From positions 7,899,745 through 7,963,744 of the forward strand of contig JANVCC010000130.1 in assembly GCA_025345505.1 (NCBI GenBank): a DNA stretch of 64,000 nucleotides, in the 5' to 3' direction. Every line of letters starts with the position of its first letter. The stretch's first letter is position 1. The notes beneath the pieces were generated by a model. That model did no database searches. It worked only from the letters and a program-made list of their open reading frames with translations, and had not been told where the DNA came from. The stretch is from Todiramphus chloris collaris. Taxonomy: Eukaryota; Chordata; Aves; Coraciiformes; Alcedinidae. Position numbers and translations under genes: made by a program. This document shows positions 1 to 59,183 of the stretch, piece by piece.

Positions 1-3000
1 CTAGGCTCTATGCACGCCTGTGTCAAGGCTGCTGGCAGAAATCCTAAGTACAAATTAGTGAAAGACTACAATATGCAGTTTAACTAGCAAAACTTTCTTG
101 GAGAAAAGACAAATAAAATAATAATAACAAAAAATATGAATGTGTGTCGAGAAAGTAGTAAAGAAAGCAATGGAATTTTTGCAAGTTTTCAAGTACTTAT
201 AGTGCCATATAGAATGACATTAACTTTGTCTTCATTCCAGAGCCAATTTGTAATGTGTGTTGGTTTGCTTTCAGCATAGTTTTATATAAAAGTACATAAG
301 CAGAACACAATTCTTCATAACTCATTAATTATGCGAGCATAAAAGTTGTACCCATAACCACAAATACACTGCAATTCTAGTAGGATTTTGTTCCTAGTGT
401 GGACTGCAGTAAAAGCTCACAAGTCGGCATCAAATATATTTCAAGGGGTATTACTAATTTCTAGACACTGCATAAGTGGAAAAATATTTTTAGAGTCAAA
501 AGAATAGTAAAAATGAGACAGGTTATCAGAAAGTGAATAAAATGAACACCTGGGACCAAAGCTGAGAGAAAACTAATTTAACTTAAGATAGTATTAGAAA
601 GAACTCTGAGGAACACCCAAACACAGTAAATGAGCAACAAAACCATATAGGAAGTTAGGCTAAATAAAGCAATTCTCAACATATGACAATAAAATGAATA
701 TTCTAAATCACTGTAGCTCAAAAACACCCCAGTAGATTTCTGATAATTCAAGCCTTCAGCTCATTTCAAAAAGGCAAACAAAATTCTAGGATAAACAGCA
801 TGCATGATACAGAAAATAATACCCTCATACAGCTCTAATGAATTTTCCTTTGGACTACTGCATTTTTCATAAAAAAAACAAAAACAAAACCAACAAACCG
901 ACAAATATCAAACATGCTCCAAACATAGAAACAGTTTAAAGAAAGAGGCAAGACCTAAACTAACTGCACAAATTCTCCTCAGGAAATTCATTCTGGCTTA
1001 AGGAACTGGAAACCTCTTAATTATTAAAATGACAAAACTATTAAGAAGAAATCTAAGGCTTCTTATAAGAAGGCAAACAATTGAGCAAGACAGAAAAGAG
1101 ACCAGACATGAACATGTCACAGCAGTGCTAAATACAGAGTTTCACATTAGAAGCCCTCCTGCCTTCTCATACAGAGTAACTGATGATACCCTACTGAGAG
1201 GGACTAATTATTTATCTGCCTGCTATCAGTTAATACGATCCAGACCGAATGGCCAAGGCCACCTAACATTATTGAGACATTCCTGGTTGGGTACTAGCAC
1301 ATATGACATAACTGTGTATAAGCCTCAGGTCTGATCCAGTTTGGCTTTGCCAATATTCCTAATACACAGCCAAACCACTGTCTATTTTTACTACTTCAGT
1401 TTGCAAGCTCTGTGCAAAGCAGACAGAGAACAGTACCTCTCCAGTTTTACTTCTGCCTTATATTGATTGGTCAAAAGTCAGAGAAGGTGCATTCCTTTAT
1501 ACTCTTCTGACAAACAAACCCACCCATGCTTTTTACATTCCCCTGAAAAAGATTACAGTAGTTTTCTCACCCTTTTCTTTCACAAACAGATTTCAGATAC
1601 ATTTACTGATTTTCACAACAACACATTATTAGGACCTCTCATTTCCTTGTCCATGAATGGGATTTGTAACTGAGCTTTAAAAAAAACGCAGTCTGAATAT
1701 GTAAGTTAGGGTCTCCGTATTTTTCGTTTGTTGTTTTTGTGAATTACCTTGGAAGCCAGTCTACCCTTAGATAAAGTTATGGCTCTGCATAATTCCAGAG
1801 ACTGGGAGGAAGACTCCAGAAACAGCGTGAATGAAAGCAGTCATTATCTGAAAAAATCAGGTGCTAAGCTACCATGAATTAAAAAAAAAACAACCTATCT
1901 TAAAATCACATTCTCTTAATCCACACAAAGCATCTTACTCTATTAAGCAAATCACTTGATCTCTGTCTCTCTGATAACACTGGGTCACCATTTCAAACCA
2001 GCATCTTGGCACTACACACAAAGCTACACAGAGCTTGATCTGTTTAAAGGCATCTCTCTGTAGACATTCCCTCTTGGCCTAAATCCCAGTAAGAACAATG
2101 GAAGCTGAATGGGGCAGCTGTTATACAAACAGGTAGTTCCTTTTATGGAATTCCCTGCAAAAGAGTATTTTCTCTCTCTCTCTCTGTAGACTTTCAGTTA
2201 AGGCAAAATAATCAAATGTATGTGACCTTTAAAAAGGAATTTTGAAGACTCTCACTATTCAATTAAAAATATTAGCAATAGTGCTGAGTACTCGGTTTCT
2301 GGAAGAAGAATCTCAAGATTCACTTTACTTTCAAGTCTATTTCTTACCTTTAGATATACCCTGCCATACTCATTCTGTATCAAGTAAGTGCAGCAGTTTT
2401 GAAGAACAGCTATCATTTCTCTGTATGATTTAAACTTTAGAATCAAGTGCAAAACTTAGTTTAATTCACTTAGGTTGAAAAGTACCACATATGCCTAAGC
2501 CTTCACTCAACAAGCCATTTGCCTTGTCGGTTCATGAGTACCAAAGAGGAATCTCTTTCCTGTGCAAGGTTTTTAAATACTGTCCTCTGTGACTTTTGGA
2601 AGCACAGTCAACAGGCATTACAAACTGCTCTGTTAAAAATAATTCAATGTTTTATCCAGGCTGACAACGGATTCAAATGTTGTTATAGATTGTTGTTGAA
2701 GACATTAAGGGAACTGTAAGTCTCTAGAGGATTCTTGTTATCTTTTAAGTGTTGACCTCAGTTTCCTAATACATATCCTCTAAGCCCTTGTAAGCTCCAC
2801 TGTGAAAGGATGTGACTTTTGTAATTAAACAGAGAGCTGAACAGCTATCTCAAGGACCAATCTGTCACTGCATACAATGCTATTAAAAATAGGCAGCATG
2901 CAACCTGCTCTAGGCAAACCTGCTTCATAACTAGAAGATCTCCAGAGGTCCCTTCCAACCACTACCATTATGTGAGTCTGTGATTGCGTGATCATTAAAA

Positions 3001-3033
3001 TGTTCAACTGATAGGACTTAGAGACAAGCTTAC
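1..3033 (-). other. KDM7A: KDM7A intron 14, partial
   Basis: AT-rich intron sequence with no exon matching the KDM7A C-terminus. It holds an A/C-rich tract at about 868-903, a short TC microsatellite at about 2169-2186 and one CR1 fragment near 2.9 kb. I see nothing else that I can support. Confidence 0.8.
2891..2993 (+). mobile_element. CR1 LINE 3'-end fragment
   Basis: Contains the conserved CR1 tail in sense orientation: CTGCTCTAGGCAAACCTGC, then an AGAGGTCCCTTCCAACC core, ending in a decayed ATTCTATG-like terminal repeat. It is 5'-truncated as usual and lies antisense to KDM7A in intron 14. Confidence 0.85.
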
Positions 3034-49984
<46,951 letters not shown>

Positions 49985-50450
49985 CTTTAAAGAACTCACT
50001 GACTGAGCCGCCTGCCCGCTCCCCCTCCCCTCCCTCCCTCCGCCGCGGCCGGCGGCACCAATAACAACAGCGCGCGTGCCAGCCCCACACGCCGCGCGCG
50101 CCCCGCCGCCGGCAGGCAGGCACGGGCAGCCGGCGCGGGAGCGAGCGAACAACAGCGCGCGGGCACGCGCGCACGTGCGTCACCCGGCCCCCGCGGAGGC
50201 GGGATGAGGAAGAGGAGTTGGGGGGGGGGGGGGGGGTTTGGGGCCCCCCCCCCCCGCTCCCCCCCCCCCCCCCCCCCCCACGCGGCCACCGTCCCCGCCG
50301 CGCCTGCGCCCCGCGGAACGCCCCCGCCTGGGCCCGGCCGCCTCTCTGAGCTGCCGGAACTGAGCGTGCGCCCGGGGGGAGCGGGCTGCCATTGGGCGCG
50401 GGGAGGCGATCGCACGTGCCGCCGGCCGCCCCTCCCCCCGGAGGGCGGGG
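49985..50450 (-). promoter_or_regulatory. KDM7A 5' UTR and TATA-less core promoter
   Basis: The region upstream of the start codon lacks a TATA box. Visible sites include CCAAT at 50058-50062 (plus orientation) and ATTGG at about 50391 (CCAAT on the minus strand), CACGTG E-boxes at 50172-50177 and 50413-50418, an ETS-type CCGGAA at 50354-50359, an NRF1-like CGCCTGCGC near 50300, and GC boxes around 50440-50455. The transcription start cannot be fixed from sequence; dispersed initiation is usual for such promoters. Confidence 0.65.
50220..50279. repeat. G17-TTT-G4-C12-GCT-C21 homopolymer pair in promoter
   Basis: A run of 17 G, TTT, four G, 12 C, GCT and 21 C lies 236-295 bases upstream of the KDM7A start codon. 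The halves are complementary and could form a hairpin; each G run could form a G-quadruplex on its strand. Exact run lengths may be affected by sequencing error. Confidence 0.85.
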
Positions 50451-51110
50451 CGGGGGGGGTGGGGGGGTGGCACGCGCTGGCCCTGCCCCCCGTTCCCCCC
50501 TCCCCCGGGCAGTGTCACGCGGGGAGGGGGAGGGGCAGGGTGCCGCGAGGACACGGGCAGCGAGAAGGCGGGCGGCGGCGCGCGCCGGCTCTCCCTTATG
50601 TAACCGCGGCGGCGCAAGCGGCCGAGCAGCGCCGAAGGCTCCCGAAGACCGGACTTTGTTGTCGGGCCGTAGCCGCCGCGCAGGCGCCGTCCCCGCTTCC
50701 CCCTGTCACCCCCCTCTCCTCCCCCAGCCGGGCCCGTGAGGGGACGGGTGGCGGAGAGGGTGTGTTTAGGACGGGGATGGGTCCCGGCTCGGTGCGTCCC
50801 AGCCTCGCCTCGCCTGACCCCCGTGGGGCACGTGCGACAGCGGTTGGTTCGCCTGGTTCCCTCCCAAACGAGGGTCACCCACAGCCAGCACCCGTCCTGG
50901 GCGAGGGGCTGCTCGGCCGGCGGGGGAGGCCGGCACCGGTACTCGCCAGAGAGCTCTCCGCGGGTGGCACCGCAGAGGAACCGGTGGAGTTTGGCCAGAG
51001 CGGGTGGGAAGCGCCTGTGCTGCCACCTCCTGCTGCGGTGGGCCTGTGCCGCCCAGCTCCGGCTTGAGGTCGGCGGCTGGCGGGAGCAGCTGAGGCCCGC
51101 TTGCTTCTGA

Positions 51111-52252
51111 CCAGGGCACCCGCAACAGCCTGCTCACGGGAACTCTTATCCTTCGCCTTGAACTTAATTCTTCTTATGTGGATTCAATAAAAATACCTGA
51201 ACACCCAACCAAGGGCCGTAGAAAGTCAGTGAAAATAGCATTCGTTTTACTGCACTTCTTTGAAGAACATTTGACCCAACTCAACAATACCCAAGCTGAA
51301 TTCCATGCATTGAATGGAGCAGTGGACATGCAGTCCTGGAAGTACCTCAGGGCTGAGGCACACCTGATTTTATGGAGTCTAGACAGGCCGGTGTTTTCAT
51401 GCTGCTGAGCTGGGGTTTGCAATCAGTTTATCTCTCATCTAACTCTCTGCGTATGTTTGCATCACCGTTCCATTCCATGCCATCACCCTTTTTTCCAGGA
51501 CACAAAAGTAACACTAATGCATTCATTATATGTCATCAAGGACAAAAAAGTAAGAGTTTAAAATGTAGCTTTTTTTCTTTTTTTCCCTGCTGGCAGGCAG
51601 GGTCTCAAGGACGTATGGAGATCATGTTGTATAAGGGAAAGGAGTGTCATGTCCTCCATATTGAATGTACCAATTTGAAAGCGAAATACTAAATATGTTG
51701 AAGTGCATGTTACGGTGATCGTAAGTGTAACAGACTAACCGTACATACAGCATTTTAATTTTATATCCTGCACCCTTAACCACCAGTAGCCACAAAAAAG
51801 CACACGCTGTACGTTTGTTTGGCAGGGGGAATCTCAGAAGTAAATGTTTCCTTTCCAGGCTGTTATTGTGAAACCAGCTAATGTTAACATTTATGTAAGA
51901 CAGCAACACGAGATGGTAATTTGGCAGCAAATTGGACAGCAAAGAAATGTAAAACAAATAAATCCGGCATGCAGGCTGTGTGACTGCATGGAAGATGAAA
52001 TAGAGAAATACAGGAAACATAAAAGGGGTTTTCAAGAAATAGCAGATTCTCAGACCAAACCCTGACCTATTTAGAAAGTGCACACGGTTCTGACCTGCAG
52101 GGTGATGTCATTGGGTGTTTCGGTACTCCTTGGTTTTCCAACATGTCCTACAATTTCAGCAACTCAGGATGTGGCCATGGACACAATCAGTCCTCTAAAA
52201 AGCTCAGGGGAAAACACACCAGTAAGGTAACACATGAATGATGATTTCAGGG
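51111..52252. other. Upstream flank, no gene recognised
   Basis: Composition drops abruptly from the CpG island to ordinary AT-richer sequence. Open frames of 73-153 codons occur on both strands, but none has recognisable domains or flanking splice signals I would trust. A divergent non-coding transcript from the KDM7A promoter could run through here, but nothing in the sequence proves it. Confidence 0.6.
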
Positions 52253-53024
52253 TGTCCTGGTTTGAGTGAGACCAGAACTAATTCTGTTCAGAGATTTTAC
52301 TTTTCATCTCAGTTCTTCTAACTACCTGCACTGTCTGAAGTCAGCAGCCTGTTCTCACAGGCAGTGTCTGCTTACAGCAGTGACAACACCCCATGGTTAG
52401 AGTCAGTACCAAGGACTGGTGTGCAGACCAAGGCCACTGCTGGAGCTTGTGTGCCACATTGGGGGGTGCAGAAGAATGAAAGGCTGCACCTGCAGGGAGG
52501 AGCGGCCAGGACAGGTGACCCTGAACTGACCAGCAAGGGATTCCAGCCCATATACCTCATACTTGGTATAAAGCTGAGGGATCACGAGGGTCAAGCACAC
52601 TACTTCTTTTGCCCTTTTCTTCAATGGCTGGCATCCGAGAGGTACTCTGTTCTGCCTTCAATCCTGATCTGTGTGTTCCTGAATCCAATACCAGAATGGA
52701 GCTCCTCAGCCCAATTCCCATCTGTGGCTGGGCCCAGCCTGGGACTTCCCCAGTGCCTTCCATAGCATCAGTGGTGAGGTGATGTAATTGCTATCAGGGG
52801 CAGGGGGAGGTGATGTCGGTTTTGATACTGGTTTTGTATATATTTGCATATATTCCATTTTATTATTGTTATTTTCATTTCCACTAAAGCTGTTCCAGTT
52901 TCCTTTTCTCATCACCAATTCTCTCTCCCTTATTCCCTTTCCCTTCCCCTTTGAGGAGGGAAGGAAGTTAACAGAGAGCATCTGTTATAAGTCTAACAGG
53001 CTGCCCTGACCCTAAACCATGACA
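52253..53024 (+). mobile_element. Solo LTR, ERVL-like, sense orientation
   Basis: A 772-bp element beginning TGTCCTGGTTTGAGTG and ending CCCTAAACCATGACA (TG...CA termini). It is flanked by perfect 5-bp target duplications CAGGG at 52248-52252 and 53025-53029; a 5-bp duplication fits the ERVL class. A TATAAA sits at about 52567-52572, followed by a T-rich segment near the 3' end. The layout resembles a common bird ERVL LTR. No internal gag/pol sequence is attached, so the provirus was reduced by LTR-LTR recombination. Open frames within it are not genes. Confidence 0.92.
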
Positions 53025-53029
53025 CAGGG

Positions 53030-55454
53030 TTTCTGGAAATAATATACACCAAGAGGCTTTCTCATGAAAAATACTGTTTTTCTTTATTAATCTTATTCAG
53101 AAGCACACCCAGGAAGGTGCCTATTAATGGCAGTGCCTGCAAGCTCTCGCAGAAACAATTACAGGTCATATAACAACTAAGAGACAACTGTTCAAGTTAA
53201 AGTCGTTATCCTGTGTTTGTGCAACAAAGCGTCAGTACACGTAGCCACGCTGGAGTCTGAAAAATCAACATTTCCTCCCTCCTTAGTTTGCTGGTGCTTC
53301 TCAGGTTGTCACGTGGCAAGTGTTATCTTGAAGTTGCAGTTACCAGCTGCAGTGGTAACTTTATCCAAAGTGGCCATAAAAATACACTACATGTTGTATT
53401 CCAGGAGGTGTCTGCAAACGACAAACCCGTTGATCACCATGGTAAAGCACACCGTTGGGTATTCCCCTAAGAGCTGGGGCGAGGTTGCCTAACGTGCCTT
53501 GCGTGGGGAGGAGACCTTGTTTTGTTCAGGGTGAGTCCGGTGAGTTACTGGACTGGACGAGGAAGTTTTCACTTAACATAGAAAAAAAGTTGCCCAACTA
53601 GGTGAGTGCAAAGAATGAGGAAGCAGGTTGGTCTCGGTACTCTGTGGGGACCTTCCCGTCACCAGCAACAAACCTAGTGTTTTTGGCAAAGAAAGAATTT
53701 GCGACCTTAAGCATGCAAAGCAAAGCTCACCACTTAATAATCACTTTCTCTGCCGCCTCAGACATCCTTTTTCTGGTGTGATTTCTCTCAGAATAAGGCA
53801 TGTTAGTGAGTCAGTCTGCTGTGGGCACTCCTTACGCAGGTGGGGAATGCCGACTTCATCTGTTGAAAAAAACAGAAGCATCAAGCAGCTCCATCTCCCT
53901 CTCAGTCTGATCTGTTTTCTGACAGCTTTTCTCTTTCTTTCCAACTACACTAAACTGTACTTGAATGTAACACATTAAGTTCAGAAAAGCCAAAGACCAC
54001 ACACTGCAAGAACCAGTTTTAATGTTTCCTTCCCACAACCAATTTTAGTAAGTATCCTTCTCAGAAACTTTGAGAGGTTTTTTGATGCCAGTCTTATTAA
54101 ATGCAGTTAAGAAACAAAAATTGCAATACCAACCTTGAATGTAAACACATAAATGAAGCCAGTTTAGATCCCAATCCCCAAAAAGCTTTGGAAGCAAGTT
54201 CATTTTTTACAGCAACACACTGACACCTGAAGACACCTGGGGCCATAGCTCTCTCCATTCTCAGCTCCCAGCCAGCAAGACATGCCATTGTGAAATATGG
54301 GGTGCAGAGTGCCTTGTAATAAGCATTGTAGAGCTCACTTGCCTGGCCCCTGGATGAGATCTGACTGCCAAAAGCAGGGGAAGCAGCAGTGCCATAGGGC
54401 TGGGGAGCACTGAAGAACCAGCTCTAGAGGAGCAAGTAGCTCTCAAGATCCAGAGGCAGAAGGACAAGGCATGGGGACAGTAAAGAAGAACCAGTGAAAG
54501 GGAAGTGAGAAGTAAGCAAGCAAGAGCAATGAAGCTTGTTTTAAGAAAGGAACAGTGTCACTGGAACATATCAGCCATTCTCAGGCTTTTCTTGTCATCC
54601 CTGACCCACTGCTCCTTCCCTGTGACAGCGTGCCTCCCTGCTGTCACTGAGCTACACGTAATGTCATGCTCCCCCATGCCCCACACTTTAGGTTGCCTGC
54701 CATCCCTCAGCATTGATCTTTCAAGCCATGCCCCAAAAGAATCTTTCCACCCTAAACTCCAAAATGTGTCCTGCCCCACCGAGCACAACCCCTGACAAAC
54801 ACAGCTTCCAGCCTCTACACTCAGCAAGCCCCCTGGCTGCCCCCAGTGGAGTTGTGCCCAGAATCCAGTAAAAACCTTAGCAACGCGGTCCTGAGGGCTA
54901 GGGCTAGCGGGGGGTGTACGACTCTGACACTCAGAAGTACAGGACAGTGTGTAAAAAGCATCAGGTCTGTAGACACTAAAGTCAGGGTTAGGGATCGGGA
55001 CACCAAGGACTGAAGAGTACCACCTCTGGTTTTTGCTGCTCAGGGCAAGCCTGAGTGCTGGTACTCAGTGAGGCAGAAGGCTTCGGGTTATGTTTGGAGA
55101 AGTGTTTGTGGCAAAGGCTGGAATCAGTCTTTGGGGTAGAAAGGGCTGAAAGTCTCAGAATATTCATGAATATTGTGAGGATTGCAAAGATATGAGAAGG
55201 ACTGGTACCTGGTTCTTGTTATTCTGGGATAGTGCTACAAAGGCACTTGAACTGACCAAATCAAGTGACCTCCCGTGAGGTCTGGAGGGAGGATGGATGT
55301 GCTCAACCTTAAGTTTAAGGTGAATTATTGCCATGGGTGGGCAGTGGAGGCTAGAGAAAATGTGAGGAATAGAGAGTAAGGCTTAGAACAAAGAAATCAG
55401 AATGAGAGGAAGATGATACAGTCGCCAGGCACTACAATACATGCTTGTGTCTAT
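53030..55454. other. Spacer between the two LTRs, no gene recognised
   Basis: About 2.4 kb of mixed composition without recognisable retroviral coding sequence, so the two LTRs are not ends of one provirus. Small open frames on both strands show no recognisable domain. Confidence 0.7.
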
Positions 55455-55459
55455 GGCTT

Positions 55460-56269
55460 TGTCACGGTTTAGGGTCAGGGCAGCCCCTTAGACCTATAAC
55501 AGATGCTCTGTTAACCCCCCTCCCTTTCCAGAGCGGAAAGAGAAAGGGAATAAGGGAGAGAGACTCAGGGATTAGAAAAGGAAACTAGAACAGCTTTAAT
55601 GAAAATGAAATTAATAATAATAAAAATGGAATATATACAAATATATACAAAACCAGTATGGAACCCAACCCCCCTGATGGTAATTACATCACCATCACCA
55701 CTGATGCTGTGGAGCAGGCACTGGGGAAGTCCCAGACGGGGCCCCGCAGCAGACAGGAGCTGTGTTCAGGAGCTGGATTCTGGTACTGGGTTCAGGAACA
55801 CACAGACCGGATCGAAGGCAGAATGGATGGAGTCCTCCTTGGGTGCTCCAATGAAGGAATCGAAAGAGGACCCAAGCCACGCCAAGCAAAAGCTGGCAAA
55901 GCAGTCCAAGAGGGGAGAGAAGAGCCCAGAGACCATTTGGGTCCCTCAGCTCTAGACCGAATATGGCGTATATGGGCTGGAATCCCTCACTGGTCAGTTT
56001 AGAGTCACCCATCCTGTCCGCTCCTCCCTGCAGGTGCAGCCTTTCACTTCCTGCACCCCCCAGTGTGGTACACAGGACCCAGCAGTGGCCTTGGTCTGCA
56101 CACCAGTCCTTGGTAGTAACTCTAAACATGGGGTGTTATCACTGCTAGAAGCAGACACTGTCTGTGAAAACAGGCTGCTAACTTCAGAAAGTGCAGTTAA
56201 TTAAAAGAACCGAGCTGAAAAGTAAAATTACTGAACAGAATTAGTTCTGTTTTCACTCAAACCAGGACA
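55460..56269 (-). mobile_element. Solo LTR, same ERVL-like family, inverted
   Basis: An 810-bp element on the minus strand, reading TGTCCTGGTTTGAGTG to AAACCGTGACA in its own sense. It is roughly 85-90% identical by eye to the 52.25-kb copy over the first 300 bases. Perfect 5-bp target duplications GGCTT lie at 55455-55459 and 56270-56274. The site matching the first copy's TATAAA is substituted here, so this copy's promoter is probably weak or dead. Confidence 0.92.
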
Positions 56270-56274
56270 GGCTT

Positions 56275-59180
56275 ATAATTAGCTATCAGTCAGGTATGGC
56301 TCACTGTAGAATCAGGATCGCAGTGGGCTATGGGGCACAGTGCTAAGTACAGGACACATTAGCCAAGGAGTTAGTGTTAGCTAGAGGTTGAGTGTGGGAG
56401 TTTTTCTGTGGTTAAAGTTACTGTTAGAGATCAAAAAAGCAGGGTGTATGACATTCATCTCAACCTGCACACTCAACAGAATACATCTATAGGTACATTA
56501 TCTTCTGAGCTCCCAGAAGACAACCTTTGCCATACAACATCCTTCACCCACAAGCCTATTATTGTCTAGTCATTCCCAGATCATCAGCAATACTCATGGT
56601 GCGCTGAGGGCTGATATCATCAGGGAAAAATGGTTTATTGGTGACTCTAGGATGGTGGGCTATGATTATAGTTCAGGGTCTTAGCAAGCAACCCGTTCTT
56701 ATCAAGGACATGACTACCGGCACTCTTTTCGGCAGCAGAGAAGAGGGGATGAGAAAAGAAAGCACTCATTGCACAATAAAAGCATCCACAGTCCATGCCT
56801 GTCGTCATGCATCTCCCAAAGCACATGCCAGATGCCTTAGGGGGTGTACAGGGAGGATACAGAAGGGGGAGTGGGTTAGGGAGGTTGCCAGAAGGGAGAA
56901 AGGGAAATTTCCTGGGACTTTTGTGTCACTTCTGGGTGCTGATTGAGCCACATGCATATATAGCCACAAATATGCCTACCTGTCTCTTGGGAAGAGGAGA
57001 TGAACTCACACCCATCAGTCAGAGGGTGGTGGCTCTCACCTGGCAGGGCATGGCTGGTTAAGAAAATACTGGAGGTGATACTCAGCAGATAAAGAGATGG
57101 CCCAGCAGCAATGGAGACTAAGGAGAATTGGAAAGAAAAATCAAATGTTAATGGACATTTCCAGAATAACATGAAATAATCAGATAAATTGTTGGGGAAA
57201 CATGGGGGTAGAGGTACTTTCCCGATGTACATCTATTTCTTCAGTGTATTTTTGTGCATTTTGGAAAAGCACTCATTTTTAAATTTGTTTATTTTCATAT
57301 CAAGAGGCTTAAGGCTGCCAAAAAGCAAAACCCCAGACTAAAAAAGCATTCCAGTTCTCTGCATGAAACTGCCTGAAATCTACCCAGAATTGGCGATGTG
57401 ATCTTTGCATCTGCAGAGAAAATACTGAGTCATGTTGTCAGCCCACACACATCTAACAAAAATAAAAGCAGCCGAATGATTTAAGATTCACCCACTCGTC
57501 ATTTAAAGAAAAGACAAGTCATTCAGTCATGCCTCATGCTTCAGAGACATTTAGAAAACACCCAGTGCAGGGAACATTCGCCTACGTCGTGCCCACGCAC
57601 TGTTTCGAACCAGTGATGTCATCTGCAACTCACTCACTCGCGGGTCTGGGTGGCGCTTGGTTCAGCATCCTCAGAGGAAGTTGCTGAGACTTAAAAGGTT
57701 TCTGATGAAAACGTGATGCGATGGCTGCAGCCTCAGCCCTTCTGTTAGCAACACTCAAGTGGTGTAACATAGTGTACCCTGCGTGGGTCCCCGGAGGAGG
57801 CAGGAAAGCATCCGGTGCTTCATTACATAAAAGCTGTGGCAAACTTAAGCCATAGTTTATGTAAGATGCTGCTGTACTCTTCCTTCAGGGGTTAATCTGT
57901 ACTGAAGCATTAGCTTTCCCCGTGCTGGGCTCCCCAGTCACTCAGCACCCATTAGACCGGGAGGTATTTACACAAACACTGAGATTTGGGGTATTATCCA
58001 GGAAATCCTCCTCCTTTTATTCCTTCCCACATCATCGTCCCCTAACAAGAAAAAACAAGTTCCCTGCACTTCACCCGGCTGCCAGCAATCTCTCTTCCTC
58101 CTTCAGAGCTAAAAGCTGCTTGAAGTATTACCAGCTGAACCTGGATGTGCCAGCCCAGTTCCTGACGGAGGAGGAGACGTCAGCGCACGGACGACGCAGA
58201 GTTACACAATCTCTGTGGTGCTGAAAGCGGTGCTGGAAACTTGTCGGGAGCCCGAAGGCCAGAGCTAATTCGTATTTTCTTTTACACAGCATGATTTTAA
58301 TCAGAGCAAAATGGCTCAGTTGTGCTTTATGTACAGAGTGTTATAAGTAGAGACAAGTTAACAGAGCAGCTAGGGTCAGGACACACTCTGAGAGCAGTGC
58401 AGGGAGGAGCATTAGGGAAACGAACACCAGGCAAATCTCGCACACCCAATTTATCAGCATTTCCTTGATTCTTCAGGAAGGCCATGGCTATGAAGTAAGA
58501 GGCTAAGAGGCAACTGCATCAAAATGCCATGATTGCCTAATTCTCGCTATAGAAAGGAAGAAGAAAAAATTAAACTAAAAAAAGACACCTTCAAAAAACT
58601 TGAGGACAAGTGTGTTTGAAAAAGCTCTTCCCAACGGTTCTGGATACGTCACCAAGTAAAAGAGGGTGTTCAGGAACCCATCTCACTCACAGCAAATATT
58701 TGACAGCGGTTGAGTCCAAATGACCTCTAACATAAGCTCCTCCAGCTTCAGCTGCAAACAGGTGTGTGTGAGTTCTCCTTTACAAGCAATTTTCTGCCTC
58801 ACTGAGAGCAGACAGGGCAAAGGGCTGGCACAGGCCCCAGGCACTGCTGTTCACAGTGCAGGCTCCCCTCTCCACTCTGGGATGGCCGGAGAGCAGGAGC
58901 TGGGGGGCCAAGTCCTCGTTCAGTCACCTCTCCCCAGCTGGGCTCACAGCTGTGTCCCCTTCCCCAGACCAGAGAGCTGGGATGCACCCTTGCATGCACC
59001 AATGTGTACTAGAGAGGGAGCAAGGCAGCTGGTTGACAGGAGAGTAAATACACCTTGATTTGTTTGCTTTGTAGTCCCTGTAGGTTTACTGGAAATTCAG
59101 AGGTGGGGTTTGCCACCTGGGAAGTGCTATCACTGAAGAAAATCCTTCTTTTTCAGCTTTCTCACCTACAGGGAATAAAT
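56275..59180. other. Intergenic flank, no gene recognised
   Basis: About 2.9 kb of moderate GC content. Open frames up to 118 codons overlap on both strands without domains. A half CRE (GACGTCAG) occurs near 58170. I cannot support any gene, tRNA or mobile element here. Confidence 0.6.
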
Positions 59181-59183
59181 ATT

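Noticed and set aside
2319..2430. Exon-like minus-strand segment ending AAAG followed by GTAAGA in intron 14
   Set aside because: It has a plausible donor, but the encoded peptide does not match any KDM7A segment and exon 14 is followed by a different sequence in the family.
49996..51137. Frames of 115-287 codons on both strands upstream of exon 1
   Set aside because: Same GC-composition effect; they run through homopolymers and promoter motifs.
51622..52083. 153-codon minus-strand frame upstream of the gene
   Set aside because: Hydrophobic low-information sequence in AT-rich DNA, with an overlapping plus-strand frame and no recognisable domain or splice context.
52364..56129. Open frames of 110-144 codons inside the two LTRs
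   Set aside because: They fall within non-coding LTR sequence; similar frames occur in both copies because the copies are homologous.
52253..56269. The LTR pair as the two ends of one provirus
   Set aside because: They are in opposite orientation, have different target duplications, and the spacer shows no gag, pol or env similarity.
57600..57700. GGTTCGAAAC motif on the minus strand resembling a tRNA B box
   Set aside because: No matching A box, acceptor stem or cloverleaf could be drawn around it.
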